This document shows, in pieces, positions 1-9,260 of a stretch of DNA of 43,090 nucleotides. The DNA is taken from contig CANGHW010000005.1 in the NCBI GenBank assembly GCA_947453695.1, forward strand, positions 1-43,090, in the 5' to 3' direction. Source of the stretch: Opitutia bacterium (GTDB lineage Bacteria > Verrucomicrobiota > Verrucomicrobiia > Opitutales > Opitutaceae). Every line of letters begins with the position of its first letter. Within the stretch, counting starts at the first letter, position 1. The notes beneath the pieces are model-generated. The model was given only the letters and a program-made list of their open reading frames with translations, did no database searches and had not been told where the DNA came from. The translations under genes were made by a program, and so were the position numbers.

Positions 1-3000
1 AACTACATCTTCTCGCTCCCGACTGATTCTGCCCTGAATTACGTGTCCGGTGGCGCTGCGACCACGATCGACGGTAAGATCCTGTCCAACGGTAACGTTT
101 ACCTGCTGAATCCGGCTGGTATCGTTATCTCCAGCACGGCCCGCATCACCACTGGCGGCTTCTACGCCAGCACGATTGGTGAGCCCCCGAGCTTCTTCTC
201 GGTGAATGGTAACCTCAGCTTCACCGGCACGTCCCCGACAGCTTCGGTCACGGTTGCCGGCACCGGCGCTGTCATCGAGGCCGTTGGAACCACGGGCAAC
301 AACATCTACCTCGTTGGTAAGGAAGTTGATGTTCAAGGTGGCGCTTTCTACGGCAACCTCTTTGTCAAGACCACCGGCACGGCAAATTCACTCGCAGGCG
401 GCACGGCATCCGTGTCGTTCGGTGGATCTGGAGCCGTGAGCGTTAATCAAACCAACGCTGGCAACCCCATTGGCGGCGCGCTGAATATCACCACTTCTGG
501 TGGCGCGGTCAGCTTGACCGGCGCTGGCGGTGGACTCACCGTCAATGCTCCTACCGCTGGTGCGCTCACGGTCAATACGACCGGAACCACCTTGAACGGC
601 GCAGTCCTCCAGACCGCCGTGACTCGTGTGGTTGCTGATGCGACCGGCTCTACTGTTTCAATCGTCGCCGGTGACGCTAGCAAGGGCCTTACCTCGGGTA
701 ATATCAACCTGACGAACGTCGACTTCCAGAACATTGCTGCCAACGGCCAGAATGTGGAAGTTCGCGACATCGACGGTCTCGCGCTTGCTGCGAGCACCGC
801 CACCGGAACCCTCCTTGTCCAAGTTCAGGGCGGCAACGATCTCACCAGCGCTGGCGCGACTGCTGCCACTGGTAACGTAAGTCTTCTCTCCGCTACTGGT
901 CGCACGGTGACCTTCAGCGGTTCGGGCAACATCACCTTTGCTGCACTCCCCAATACGAGCACCATTAACCTGACTGCCACGGGAGATATCACTCTCCTGC
1001 CCTCCGTTGGCGCCCCGACGATCACGCAGAATGTCAGCATTAACAGCACCGGTGGTTCGATCACTGGCCAAGCTGGCGTAGCTCTGAATCCGAGCAATAC
1101 GCTGACCCTCTCCGCTACCTCCACCGGTGGCAAGATCAGCGTCCCGGCCACCAGCTCCCGCACCGCCACGATCACGGCCAACAGCGATATCACCATCGCG
1201 ACCGGTATCACTGGCACGACGACCACGAACTTGGCTACCCCGATTTCGATCACGTCGACGACCGGTAATATCTCTGTCGGAACGATCACTTCTAACACGA
1301 CGGTCAGCCTGACCGCCACTGCTGGTTCGATCACTGCCACGGGTGCCATCACCAATACCACCCTCAATCTGACGGCTAATAACGGTTCGATCTCCCTCCA
1401 AGGCGTCACGACCACTGGCGGCACGGCGACCATCTCTGGTGGTTCTGTGACGGCAGCCGGTGCAGTTTCCAGTTCGACCGTGACGATCACGGCGACCACG
1501 GGCTCGATCTCCCTCACCACTCTTGCCACCACGAGCGCCGCGACCCTTAACGCTAACGCGAGCGGCGGCACGGTCACCGCGACCGGCCTGACGTCCACCA
1601 GCACTGCTGCTACGACGATCAACTCCAACGGTTCTGTGGTCATCCCGACCGCTACCGTCCCGACTCTCGTCGTGAACTCAGCTACGGGCTCTATCACGCA
1701 GGGCGGTATTATCACCTCGACGAGCAAAGTTACGCTCAACGCTGCGACCGATATCGCGCTGACGACGGCAGGTAATAACTTCACCAATGTCGTCCTCCAG
1801 GGTGGCACGGCGAGCAATAGCTTCCAAGTCACCGATAGTTCACTACTTACTCCTGACGTCATCGTCGGGACCGCGACCAACGCTAAGGCCCCGACGGTCA
1901 TTACTGCTGGCACGAACGGAATTCTTACCCTCGGCGCCGCTGCTGGCGACTCTATCGCATTCGGTTCCAATCTGACCCTCGCCACGAGCGGCACGGGAAC
2001 GATCGCGACCTCCTCCAACACGGTTAACGTGTTTGGTAGCGTCACGCTGAACACCGCGGGTGGTAATGTCCAACTCGGTAATGCGGCGTTCGGTGCCCTC
2101 TCGAACTACCGTTTTGGTCAGATCATTGGTAATTTGGGTGCCGGTAACCTGACGGTTGTCGAAAACACCACCTTGAACCTTGGTGCGATCACCGCGAATA
2201 ACGTAAATGCCACCAGTCTCGATGGCGACATCGTTAACAGCGGTGCGCTCAATCTCGCTGGCACGGCCACGGTTGCCTCGAACTCGTTGTTCAATCCTGG
2301 CACGGTTACCCTCAATAACGCGTTCAACGCGATCACCGGTGCTGTCTTGGTTTCGAACGCCAAGGACTTCAGCTTGACCAACACCAAGGCCACCACCGTT
2401 ACCGTCGGCACCACTGCCAATGGTCGCGCGGTTTCCGGCACGACTTCGGTCACCGTGACCGGCGGCGCTGCTAACACCCTCACGATCTCCAACGCCAATG
2501 GCGGCGACCTTGGAACTGTCAGCTTCAGCGCTCCTGGCAACGTCAACGTCACCGAGACGGGCGTCGCCACGGGTCTGACCCTCCAGAATGTTGCGGCCAC
2601 GGGTGCCGCTACTGTGGTCAACGTTACTGCCTCTGGCCCGATCACTCTGGGCTCTGGTATCGCTCTCAGCAATGGTGGCGGCACGAACATCACCTCCACC
2701 GGTGCCTCGGCCGACATCAAGGACAGCGCTTCCAACATCCGCATCAATGGTGCTGCCTCGTTCACCTCGGATAACAGCATCACGATCGGTCAAGCCGGTC
2801 ACAGCTTGGGCGCCGTCAGCCTCGTTACCACTGGCGTCAACGGCGCTAATGGCACTGCCAACGTCACCTACACCGAGAGCGGTTCGGCCAACCTCAACAA
2901 CGTTTCGATCAATAATACGAACAACGCTGCTGTTCCCGTTGGTAACCTGATTGTCTCCTCGACCGCGGGTGACATCATCCAAGCCGGCACCATCGTCGTC

Positions 3001-4143
3001 CGCAATCCGGGCGCCGCTGCTTCCAACACCACGTCGTTCACCTCGGCCACCGGCCGCGTTGCACTCACTGCGGCGGGCAACAGCTTTGCTCTCCCGGTCA
3101 CGGTCTCGGCTGCGGGTAACACCTCGATCGTATCGAGCGAAGCAATCGCTCTTGGTAACGTCAGCTCCGGTGGCTTCTTGACTGTCGACACCTCCGCTGG
3201 TGCCGCGAAGGCCATCACCCAGTTGGCCGGAACGACCGTCAAGGCGTTCGGTGCTACGACGCTCAATACCCAAGGTGGCAAGATCACCGTCTCTCAAACG
3301 GGCAACAACTTCGGCGGTCTCACCTTGGCCTCGAACCTTGGTGCTGCTGCCGCTGGCGCTGACATCGAGCTCAAGGAGTCGGGCACGATCAACTTCGTGT
3401 CGGTTGCTTCCGGCACCGCGGGCAAGCTGATTGCCACGTCTGATACCGGCAGCATCATCCAAAGCGGCACCGCTGGTGTCGTAGTGGGTGGCACGTCTGC
3501 TCTCTCCGCTCCTGGCGGCATCGCGCTGAATTCTGGCACTGCCAATAACTTTGGTGGCGCCAATGTTTCCCTCACGACCGCTGGCAACGCCGCGATCCAA
3601 GACGTGAACCTCACGACCTCCTTGGGCAACATCAGCGTCGGCGGCACCCTCACTGTGCGTAACAACAACGGCGCTGGCCTGATCAAGGATAGCCCTGGCA
3701 CGATCAACGTCGGTGGCGTGACCACCTTCGACGCCGGCACCACTGGTGCCTCGTCCATCCGTATCGACAGTTCCACCGCGAGCTTCGGCCCGATCGTGGT
3801 TCGCGCCGGCACGGGTGTTGTCGGTCAAAATGCCGTCGTCATCTCCGAGAGCGCTGCGATGGTTCTCAATCCCGGTAGCATCGTGGTTGGCTCGGTCACG
3901 CTCATCAGCACGACCGGTAGCATCACGACCGCTGGTTCTGGTGGTGGCACGTTCCAAAACAGCCTCTCCTTGAGCGCCAATGGTAACATCACCATCACCA
4001 ATCCGATCTTCGTTCAGGGCGGCCTTAGCCTCCGCTCCTTGGGTGCGATCGACGTGAAGGCCCTGAGCAAGACGGGTAATCTTAATAACATTACCCCGAC
4101 CGTGCTGCCTGGCTTCACCAGCTACGCTGGTCCGACGGACTAA
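1..4143 (+). CDS. Filamentous haemagglutinin-like secreted protein, 5' end cut by window
   Basis: The reading frame is open from base 1 and gives 1380 codons before TAA, so the true start lies upstream. The first residues (NYIFSLPTDS, then IDGKILSNGNVYLLNPAGIV) match the N-terminal haemagglutination/TPS secretion domain of two-partner-secreted adhesins, in which an outer-membrane TpsB pore exports the protein. The remaining 1200 or more residues are rich in Gly, Ser, Thr, Ala, Asn and Val, have few charged residues and no cysteine that I noticed. Short motifs of the type GNNF followed by GG recur, as expected of a right-handed beta-helix. No toxin, kinase or anchoring domain is visible at the C-terminus, which ends GFTSYAGPTD. 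GGT, GCT and ACG/ACC codons are frequent, unlike the more GC-rich genes downstream, perhaps because of high expression. No TpsB gene lies in the window. Adhesin or matrix function is inferred from the family. Confidence 0.85.
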   Translation, partial: NYIFSLPTDSALNYVSGGAATTIDGKILSNGNVYLLNPAGIVISSTARITTGGFYASTIGEPPSFFSVNGNLSFTGTSPTASVTVAGTGAVIEAVGTTGNNIYLVGKEVDVQGGAFYGNLFVKTTGTANSLAGGTASVSFGGSGAVSVNQTNAGNPIGGALNITTSGGAVSLTGAGGGLTVNAPTAGALTVNTTGTTLNGAVLQTAVTRVVADATGSTVSIVAGDASKGLTSGNINLTNVDFQNIAANGQNVEVRDIDGLALAASTATGTLLVQVQGGNDLTSAGATAATGNVSLLSATGRTVTFSGSGNITFAALPNTSTINLTATGDITLLPSVGAPTITQNVSINSTGGSITGQAGVALNPSNTLTLSATSTGGKISVPATSSRTATITANSDITIATGITGTTTTNLATPISITSTTGNISVGTITSNTTVSLTATAGSITATGAITNTTLNLTANNGSISLQGVTTTGGTATISGGSVTAAGAVSSSTVTITATTGSISLTTLATTSAATLNANASGGTVTATGLTSTSTAATTINSNGSVVIPTATVPTLVVNSATGSITQGGIITSTSKVTLNAATDIALTTAGNNFTNVVLQGGTASNSFQVTDSSLLTPDVIVGTATNAKAPTVITAGTNGILTLGAAAGDSIAFGSNLTLATSGTGTIATSSNTVNVFGSVTLNTAGGNVQLGNAAFGALSNYRFGQIIGNLGAGNLTVVENTTLNLGAITANNVNATSLDGDIVNSGALNLAGTATVASNSLFNPGTVTLNNAFNAITGAVLVSNAKDFSLTNTKATTVTVGTTANGRAVSGTTSVTVTGGAANTLTISNANGGDLGTVSFSAPGNVNVTETGVATGLTLQNVAATGAATVVNVTASGPITLGSGIALSNGGGTNITSTGASADIKDSASNIRINGAASFTSDNSITIGQAGHSLGAVSLVTTGVNGANGTANVTYTESGSANLNNVSINNTNNAAVPVGNLIVSSTAGDIIQAGTIVVRNPGAAASNTTSFTSATGRVALTAAGNSFALPVTVSAAGNTSIVSSEAIALGNVSSGGFLTVDTSAGAAKAITQLAGTTVKAFGATTLNTQGGKITVSQTGNNFGGLTLASNLGAAAAGADIELKESGTINFVSVASGTAGKLIATSDTGSIIQSGTAGVVVGGTSALSAPGGIALNSGTANNFGGANVSLTTAGNAAIQDVNLTTSLGNISVGGTLTVRNNNGAGLIKDSPGTINVGGVTTFDAGTTGASSIRIDSSTASFGPIVVRAGTGVVGQNAVVISESAAMVLNPGSIVVGSVTLISTTGSITTAGSGGGTFQNSLSLSANGNITITNPIFVQGGLSLRSLGAIDVKALSKTGNLNNITPTVLPGFTSYAGPTD

Positions 4144-4171
4144 TTAATAGTTCATCGCTCGTTTGATTTCA

Positions 4172-4201
4172 GGGACCAGCCGAAAGGCTGGTCCCTTTTT
4201 T
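4172..4201 (+). terminator. Rho-independent terminator after the haemagglutinin-like gene
   Basis: A perfect 10-bp stem (GGGACCAGCC / GGCTGGTCCC) with a GAAA loop is followed by six T residues. It starts 29 bases after the TAA of the upstream gene. Confidence 0.88.
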
Positions 4202-4553
4202 GTGGGCTATGTCGGGCCAATAAAGCAACGGGCTGCTCGGTTAGCCGACCTGCTCACGATGATCGCGGGAAGACATAGCCATCCCACCAATCCCGCAGGA
4301 TCAGTTGATCAACGGAGGTAGCGGCACACCGATACCACGCTAAGCCTCTCAACAACCCCCGCTGATGCCACGATCGAACGCGAGAGGGCAGGGCAAGATA
4401 CCACCTCATTGATTTGCCTGAACCATTGGCGCAAATCTTATCTGGCCTCAATACCCCAATCTAGTCCCACCGGGTAAAATCGTGTGGTGCGATGGGGTTG
4501 GCGATTGCGGTAAAAAACCAAATCGTTCACATCGTTCCCACTTCGAAAACCTC
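4202..4553. other. Intergenic region upstream of fabG
   Basis: About 350 bases with no convincing gene. Short open frames occur on both strands, but none resembles a protein I recognise. The frame of fabG is open back to 4482, yet those 24 extra codons do not look like a short-chain dehydrogenase N-terminus. The fabG promoter should lie here, but no clear -35/-10 pair stands out. Confidence 0.5.
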
Positions 4554-5303
4554 ATGCTTACTTTTAAAAATCGCACTGCTCTCGTAACTGGTGCCGGACG
4601 CGGCATTGGCAAAGCCATCGCTGAATCGCTGGCCGCTCAAGGCGTGACTGTCATCTGTGTCTCCAAGTCCGCCGACTCCTGTGGGGCTGCCGCGGCCGCT
4701 ATTATTGCAGCCGGGGGCAAGGCCAAGGCCCTGGCGGTCGATGTGGCGGATGGAACGGCAATCGCGGCGGCGGCAGAGCAGCTCTTGAAGGAGTTTCCGA
4801 CGATCGATATCTTGGTGAATAACGCCGGGATCACGAAAGACGGACTGCTTTTTCGGATGAGCGATTCGGATTGGAATGACGTCATCGGCACCAATCTCAC
4901 GAGCTGCTTCCACTGGACTAAGCACCTCGCCCGCCCCATGACGCGGGCCCGTTGGGGCCGGATCGTCAATATCACCTCGGTCAGCGGTATCATGGGAAAT
5001 GCGGGACAGGCCAACTATTCGGCCGCCAAGGCGGGTATGATTGGCCTCACCAAGACACTCGCGCGTGAGTTCGCCGGCCGAAGCGTAACGGTGAATGCGG
5101 TGGCCCCAGGCTTCATCAAGACTGACATGACGACCGATTTCGTGAACAACCCCGAGGTTTCGGCCAAGATTTTGGAGGCGGTGCCCCTAAAGCGTTTCGG
5201 CGAGGCGGCAGACGTCGCAAATATCACGGCCTATCTTTGCTCTGAAGAGGCGGGGTATATTACCGGACAGGTTTTTTCCGTTGACGGCGGCATGGCGATG
5301 TGA
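4554..5303 (+). CDS. fabG: 3-oxoacyl-[acyl-carrier-protein] reductase FabG
   Basis: A 249-residue short-chain dehydrogenase that reduces 3-oxoacyl-ACP with NADPH in the first reductive step of type II fatty-acid elongation. It shows the nucleotide-binding glycine motif TGAGRGIG near the N-terminus, NNAG in the middle, the catalytic Ser of ITSVSG, the YSAAKAG motif carrying catalytic Tyr and Lys, and the C-terminal [15 protein letters not shown] typical of FabG. The ATG at 4554 puts [13 protein letters not shown] at the usual distance from the glycine motif; an upstream in-frame ATG at 4482 would add an atypical tail. It leads a cluster with acpP (40 bases downstream) and fabF, which makes fatty-acid synthesis the role rather than another dehydrogenase function. 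No Shine-Dalgarno sequence precedes it. Confidence 0.95.
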   Translation: MLTFKNRTALVTGAGRGIGKAIAESLAAQGVTVICVSKSADSCGAAAAAIIAAGGKAKALAVDVADGTAIAAAAEQLLKEFPTIDILVNNAGITKDGLLFRMSDSDWNDVIGTNLTSCFHWTKHLARPMTRARWGRIVNITSVSGIMGNAGQANYSAAKAGMIGLTKTLAREFAGRSVTVNAVAPGFIKTDMTTDFVNNPEVSAKILEAVPLKRFGEAADVANITAYLCSEEAGYITGQVFSVDGGMAM

Positions 5304-5343
5304 ACCCTCCGCCCATCCGCTTTTCCCTCTAAATTTTCCGAAA

Positions 5344-5607
5344 ATGGCTGACCAAAAAACCATCGAACAACGCGTCAAAGAGATCATTGTAAATCAGCTC
5401 AACGTTAACGAAGAGCAGATTACTCCGACCGCCTCTTTCTTGGATGATCTCGGCGCCGATTCGCTCGACACTGTCGAGCTCATCATGGCGTTCGAAGAAG
5501 AATTCAAGGACGAGATTAAGGGCGAGATCCCTGAGTCTGACGCCGAGAAACTCCAAACCGTCGGGCAGGTAATCGACTATATCAAGGCCAAGGCCGGGGC
5601 GGCTTAA
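5344..5607 (+). CDS. acpP: Acyl carrier protein AcpP
   Basis: An 87-residue acidic helical protein that carries the growing acyl chain on a phosphopantetheine arm. The attachment site is Ser40 in [10 protein letters not shown], preceded by the usual FLDDLGAD. The frame is open upstream to 5281, but the ATG at 5344 ([10 protein letters not shown]) gives the normal ACP N-terminus. Between helices II and III it reads [19 protein letters not shown], a few residues longer than the E. coli protein. It lies between fabG and fabF, the common bacterial arrangement, and a strong terminator follows, so fabG-acpP is probably one transcript and fabF may have its own promoter. Confidence 0.97.
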   Translation: MADQKTIEQRVKEIIVNQLNVNEEQITPTASFLDDLGADSLDTVELIMAFEEEFKDEIKGEIPESDAEKLQTVGQVIDYIKAKAGAA

Positions 5608-5625
5608 GCCTCGACGCTCATTTCC

Positions 5626-5670
5626 GGCGCTCTGCCCAGAAATATCTGGCAGAGCGCCTTTTTTGTTTTT
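5626..5670 (+). terminator. Rho-independent terminator after acpP
   Basis: An 11-bp perfect stem (GGCGCTCTGCC / GGCAGAGCGCC) with an 11-base loop is followed by T6-G-T5. It begins 18 bases after the acpP stop codon and should end or attenuate transcription before fabF. Confidence 0.9.
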
Positions 5671-5697
5671 GGACTGGTTGGCTGATTCCCTCCGTCT

Positions 5698-6948
5698 ATG
5701 GAAAATCTTTCGTCGTCTCGTCGCGTAGTAGTTACTGGTCTCGGCGTGGTTGCTTCAGTCGGCCACACGGTTGAGGCATTTTGGGCAAGTTTGACGGCGG
5801 GGCGCTGTGGGATCCGGCGGGTTACGCTGTTTGATCCGAAAGATTTAGGCAGTCAAATTGGGGCGGAGGTGACCGAGTGGGATCCAGCGCTCCATATGGA
5901 TCCGAAAGAAGCGAGGCGGAATGACCGCTACACTCACTTCGGATTTGTCGCCGCCAAACAGGCCTTTAGCGATTCCGGCCTCGATATGGCCGTCGAGGAC
6001 CACGACCGGGTAGGGGTAATTATTGGCTCGGGTATTGGTGGTATGTGGACTTACGAGTCCCAACTCAAGGTGCTCGCCGAGCGTGGTCCGCGCAAAGTAT
6101 CGCCCTTCACCATTCCGTCACTGATCGGAAATATGTGCTCGGGATTGTTTGCGATCGAGATCGGTGCCCGGGGACCAAACTTTGGCGTGGTTTCGGCCTG
6201 CGCGACGGGAACGCACGCTTTGGGCGAGGCGGCGCATATGATTCGCCGCGGCGACGCTGATGTAATGGTGGCCGGTGGTAGCGAGGCTGCGATCACGCCC
6301 TTTGCCTACGCCAGCTTTTGCTCGATGAAGGCTATGAGCACTCGAAATGACTCACCGGAGACGGCTTGCCGCCCGTTTGATCGCGGTCGCGATGGATTCA
6401 TTATGGGCGAAGGGGCCGGAGTGTTGGTGCTAGAGTCGCTGGAGCACGCCCAGGCGCGGGGAGCTCGGATTTATTGCGAACTTGCGGGCTATGCTGCGAC
6501 GTGTGACGCGTTCCACATCACCCAGCCCGATCCCGAGGGAAAGGGACTTTCGATGGCGATGAAGCGGGCGTTGGCGAGCGCGGCGGTGAATCCGGAGCAG
6601 GTCGATTACATCAATGCGCACGGCACCAGCACGCCTTACAACGACAAGTTCGAGACCCTCGCGATCAAGAAGGTATTTGGTGATCACGCCCGCCGCGTGG
6701 CAGTGAGTTCCACGAAGTCCATGACCGGTCATCTCCTGGGCGCGGCAGGTGGAATCGAGTCGGTGATTTGTGTTAAGACGATTCAGTCTCAGACGATCGC
6801 GCCCACGATCAATCTCTTGGACCCAGATCCTGAGTGTGATCTCGACTATGTGCCCAACGTGGCGCGCGGAGCCAAGGTGCGCACGGTTTTGAGCAATAAC
6901 CTTGGCTTCGGCGGGCAGAACGCTGCGGTCGTGTTTCGCGCGCTCTAG
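5698..6948 (+). CDS. fabF: 3-oxoacyl-[acyl-carrier-protein] synthase II FabF
   Basis: A 416-residue condensing enzyme that joins malonyl-ACP to acyl-ACP to extend fatty acids. The thiolase-fold triad is visible: nucleophile Cys168 in VSACATGTHA, His308 in NAHGTSTPYND and His345 in STKSMTGHLLGAAGG, with Lys340 just before. The C-terminal NNLGFGGQNAAVVF is also typical. Length and motifs fit FabF better than FabB or FabH. It starts 27 bases after the acpP terminator, with no Shine-Dalgarno sequence, and converges on the histidine kinase gene 67 bases beyond. The usual partners fabD and fabH are not in the window. Confidence 0.97.
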   Translation: MENLSSSRRVVVTGLGVVASVGHTVEAFWASLTAGRCGIRRVTLFDPKDLGSQIGAEVTEWDPALHMDPKEARRNDRYTHFGFVAAKQAFSDSGLDMAVEDHDRVGVIIGSGIGGMWTYESQLKVLAERGPRKVSPFTIPSLIGNMCSGLFAIEIGARGPNFGVVSACATGTHALGEAAHMIRRGDADVMVAGGSEAAITPFAYASFCSMKAMSTRNDSPETACRPFDRGRDGFIMGEGAGVLVLESLEHAQARGARIYCELAGYAATCDAFHITQPDPEGKGLSMAMKRALASAAVNPEQVDYINAHGTSTPYNDKFETLAIKKVFGDHARRVAVSSTKSMTGHLLGAAGGIESVICVKTIQSQTIAPTINLLDPDPECDLDYVPNVARGAKVRTVLSNNLGFGGQNAAVVFRAL

Positions 6949-7015
6949 CGGGCGATTGGAGGGCGGTAGGGGGCGTGATCAAGGCCTCCCGGAGGAGGCT
7001 GTCGCGCATGGCGCC

Positions 7016-8818
7016 TCAGTTTACAGCGCGACTGGGAAGCCACTTCTCAAGACACACTCGGAGTTCGTCTTGCCGCACTGGTTTGGATAGAAAATCGTTC
7101 ATACCGGCCTGTTCGCAGGCCTCGCGATCTCCGATCATGGCATTGGCCGTGAGAGCAATGATCGGCAACGGTTTGCCGGCGAGCTGTTGGCGGATCAGGC
7201 GGGTTGCCTCAAAGCCGTCCATGCCCGGCATTTGGCAATCCATCAGCACGGCATCGCAATGCTCAGCCGAGGCGATCTCTACCGCCGCAGCGCCGTCTGC
7301 AGCGATTATGCAGGCGAGGCCGAGCTTTTCCAACAGCAGCTCTATGACGCGCTGGTTTACCCGGTCGTCTTCCACGACGAGAATACGTCCGGAAAGCGTG
7401 GGTTTGGACGTAGGGAAGGGGGAGCGAGTAAGGCGATGAGGTTCCGCCCCCTTGGGCATGGTGAGTTCGAAGCTGAATTCGGACCCCTTGCCGACAGCGC
7501 TGCTCACTACAATATTTCCTCCCATGCGGTGGATCAGGCGCTTAGAGATCGCGAGCCCAAGTCCGGTGCCGCCGAAGCGGCGGGTCATCGAGCTGTCTCC
7601 CTGACTGAATACTTGGAAAAGTTTTGCCTGAGTGGCGGCATCCATGCCGATACCGGTATCCCGCACGGTGAAGCGCAGCTGGGCCGACTGCAGGTCCTGC
7701 CGCAGGACGGTGACGGCGATCTCCACGTGACCGCGCGAGGTGAACTTGATCGCATTTCCGGTGAGGTTGAGCAGCACCTGCTTGAGGCGCACGGCGTCGC
7801 CAATAACGAAACGCGGCAGGTCAGGTGGGAGTTTAAGGTTGAGTTCGAGTTGTTTTTGGACGGCGCGGACTCGAAGAAGTGCGACGACCTCGGCGACAGT
7901 CGCCGGCAGGGCAAAGGTAATGGCCTCGAAGTCGAGTTTGCCGCTCTCGATTTTGGAGAAGTCGAGAATGTCATTGAGCAGGCGCATCAATGTATCGGCG
8001 GAGGCCGCGGCGACATCGACGTGGGCCTTTTGCTCGGCATTTAGCGGGGAGTGTTCGAGTACCTGTAGCATCCCCATGATGCCATTCATCGGCGTGCGAA
8101 TTTCGTGGCTCATGGTCGCGAGGAAATCGCTCTTGGCTAGATTTGCCGCTTCGGCGCGTTCTTTCTCGGCGCTGAGCGTCATCACCAATCCTTCGTTCTC
8201 AAAAATAAGGCGCCATAGTCGCTGGATGTCCGCGAAATGGAGCTTGGCGGTGTTCAGCAGGAAAAGGGCGTAGGTCACTGTCACCAGCGCCAGCGTCCAT
8301 CCGCCGGCTTCGTTGAGGGTCACGAATCTCGCCAGCAGCGGGCTTAACGTGGTGAAAACATAGAGCCGGTAGCACCAAGGCACGGAGGCGAGTGATCGCG
8401 CGGCCCCGGCATTGAGACCGGCGAGGATCAAAACCAGCAAGAGGCGCGGGATCAGATACGGGGTATTGAAGTAGAGCCAGCCAGCTGCACCCCAAATGAG
8501 ACCGGCGATCGCCACGCCCACGGTGAACGCGATACGCCAGCGACCGAGATCAGACTCCGGTGGGCGCGCCCGGGCGAAACCCAGGTGGATGCCAAGCCGC
8601 ACCAGTGATATCAGCACGATCGCACCCAGCCAGGCGATGTGGAGCGACGCGGGGTGCGTGGAGAGAGTTCCCGCGACGAGAATGACGGCCAATGCAAAGT
8701 TTGAAAACAACCCGAAGCCCGCGGATCTAAACAGGAGCCGCGACATCTCGGCTTCGACTTTCCGCGCGATATCAGGTTCGGCTTTCGCCGAAGCAGGTGG
8801 CGCGGAGACGGGGGCCAT
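7016..8818 (-). CDS. Membrane hybrid histidine kinase with C-terminal receiver domain
   Basis: A 600-residue sensor kinase. The N-terminal third (about residues 30-190) has roughly six hydrophobic segments and no recognised sensory domain, so it probably senses through the membrane region. The HisKA helix has [15 protein letters not shown] with phospho-acceptor His238. The ATPase domain follows (N box [11 protein letters not shown], then DTGIGM and GGTGLGLAI). A receiver domain begins about residue 478, with acidic pair Asp484/Asp485, phospho-acceptor Asp527 in [11 protein letters not shown] and Lys579. The architecture resembles BarA-type hybrids without the Hpt domain, so an Hpt partner elsewhere is expected. 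I chose the ATG at 8818; an in-frame GTG at 8836 is an alternative. No cognate regulator is adjacent, and the signal is unknown. Confidence 0.92.
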   Translation of the reverse strand: MAPVSAPPASAKAEPDIARKVEAEMSRLLFRSAGFGLFSNFALAVILVAGTLSTHPASLHIAWLGAIVLISLVRLGIHLGFARARPPESDLGRWRIAFTVGVAIAGLIWGAAGWLYFNTPYLIPRLLLVLILAGLNAGAARSLASVPWCYRLYVFTTLSPLLARFVTLNEAGGWTLALVTVTYALFLLNTAKLHFADIQRLWRLIFENEGLVMTLSAEKERAEAANLAKSDFLATMSHEIRTPMNGIMGMLQVLEHSPLNAEQKAHVDVAAASADTLMRLLNDILDFSKIESGKLDFEAITFALPATVAEVVALLRVRAVQKQLELNLKLPPDLPRFVIGDAVRLKQVLLNLTGNAIKFTSRGHVEIAVTVLRQDLQSAQLRFTVRDTGIGMDAATQAKLFQVFSQGDSSMTRRFGGTGLGLAISKRLIHRMGGNIVVSSAVGKGSEFSFELTMPKGAEPHRLTRSPFPTSKPTLSGRILVVEDDRVNQRVIELLLEKLGLACIIAADGAAAVEIASAEHCDAVLMDCQMPGMDGFEATRLIRQQLAGKPLPIIALTANAMIGDREACEQAGMNDFLSKPVRQDELRVCLEKWLPSRAVN

Positions 8819-8886
8819 GACGGCACTCTGGGACACGGCAGACTTCGGTTGAAGTCTTTTCAGGCTCAGAATGGAGATGAGCGCAC

Positions 8887-8916
8887 AAAAAAACCGCGGT
8901 CGTGGATGACCGCGGT
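8887..8916 (-). terminator. Rho-independent terminator after rpmB
   Basis: Read on the minus strand, a perfect 9-bp stem (ACCGCGGTC / GACCGCGGT) with a 6-base loop is followed by a run of seven T. It lies 32 bases past the rpmB stop codon and separates rpmB from the kinase gene on the same strand. Confidence 0.88.
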
Positions 8917-8948
8917 GGAAGCTTGCTGAGTCGCCCGAGGCGACCTAC

Positions 8949-9179
8949 TTAGACTTTTTCGACCAATCCGGCCTTGATGGCCTTCACGGAAACCCAAACG
9001 CGCTTGGTGCCGCCGTTGGCGGTCTTGATGCGGATGCGTTGAAGATTAGGACGGAATTTGCGCTTCGTGATGCTAGTCACGTGCGTGCCGATGCCGCCGC
9101 TCTTCTTGGACTGACCCTTGCGGTTGATGATCGAGCCTTTGACGGGGCGACGACCGGTGATTGCACAGATTCTGGCCAT
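8949..9179 (-). CDS. rpmB: 50S ribosomal protein L28
   Basis: A 76-residue basic protein starting MARICAITGRRPVKG and containing THVTSITKRKFRPNLQ and the C-terminal WVSVKAIKAGLVEKV, all diagnostic of bacterial L28 of the large ribosomal subunit. The length is normal. Only one cysteine (Cys5) is present, so this is not the zinc-binding four-cysteine form. It stands alone on the minus strand and is not followed by rpmG (L33) as in many bacteria. A strong terminator follows directly. The 81 bases to the methyltransferase gene upstream probably hold its promoter, although no clear consensus is seen. Confidence 0.97.
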   Translation of the reverse strand: MARICAITGRRPVKGSIINRKGQSKKSGGIGTHVTSITKRKFRPNLQRIRIKTANGGTKRVWVSVKAIKAGLVEKV

Positions 9180-9260
9180 GATGGTTTCGAGTTGGTTAAA
9201 GGTTCACAGATAAAAGTCGGGGAAAGGGCGAAGCAAGGGCAATTTTAGCAATTGTCCAAA

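Noticed and set aside
1843..3957. A 704-codon open frame antisense to the haemagglutinin-like gene
   Set aside because: It is a by-product of the repetitive Gly/Thr/Ser/Ala coding sequence on the other strand; its composition (Arg, Asp, Gly, Glu, without domains) is not protein-like.
4254..4451. A 65-codon minus-strand frame in the gap before fabG
   Set aside because: There are no recognisable motifs or supporting context, and the composition looks random.
6984..6999. A six-base hairpin (GCCTCC / GGAGGC) between the fabF and kinase stop codons
   Set aside because: It is too short, with no T run, to call a terminator.
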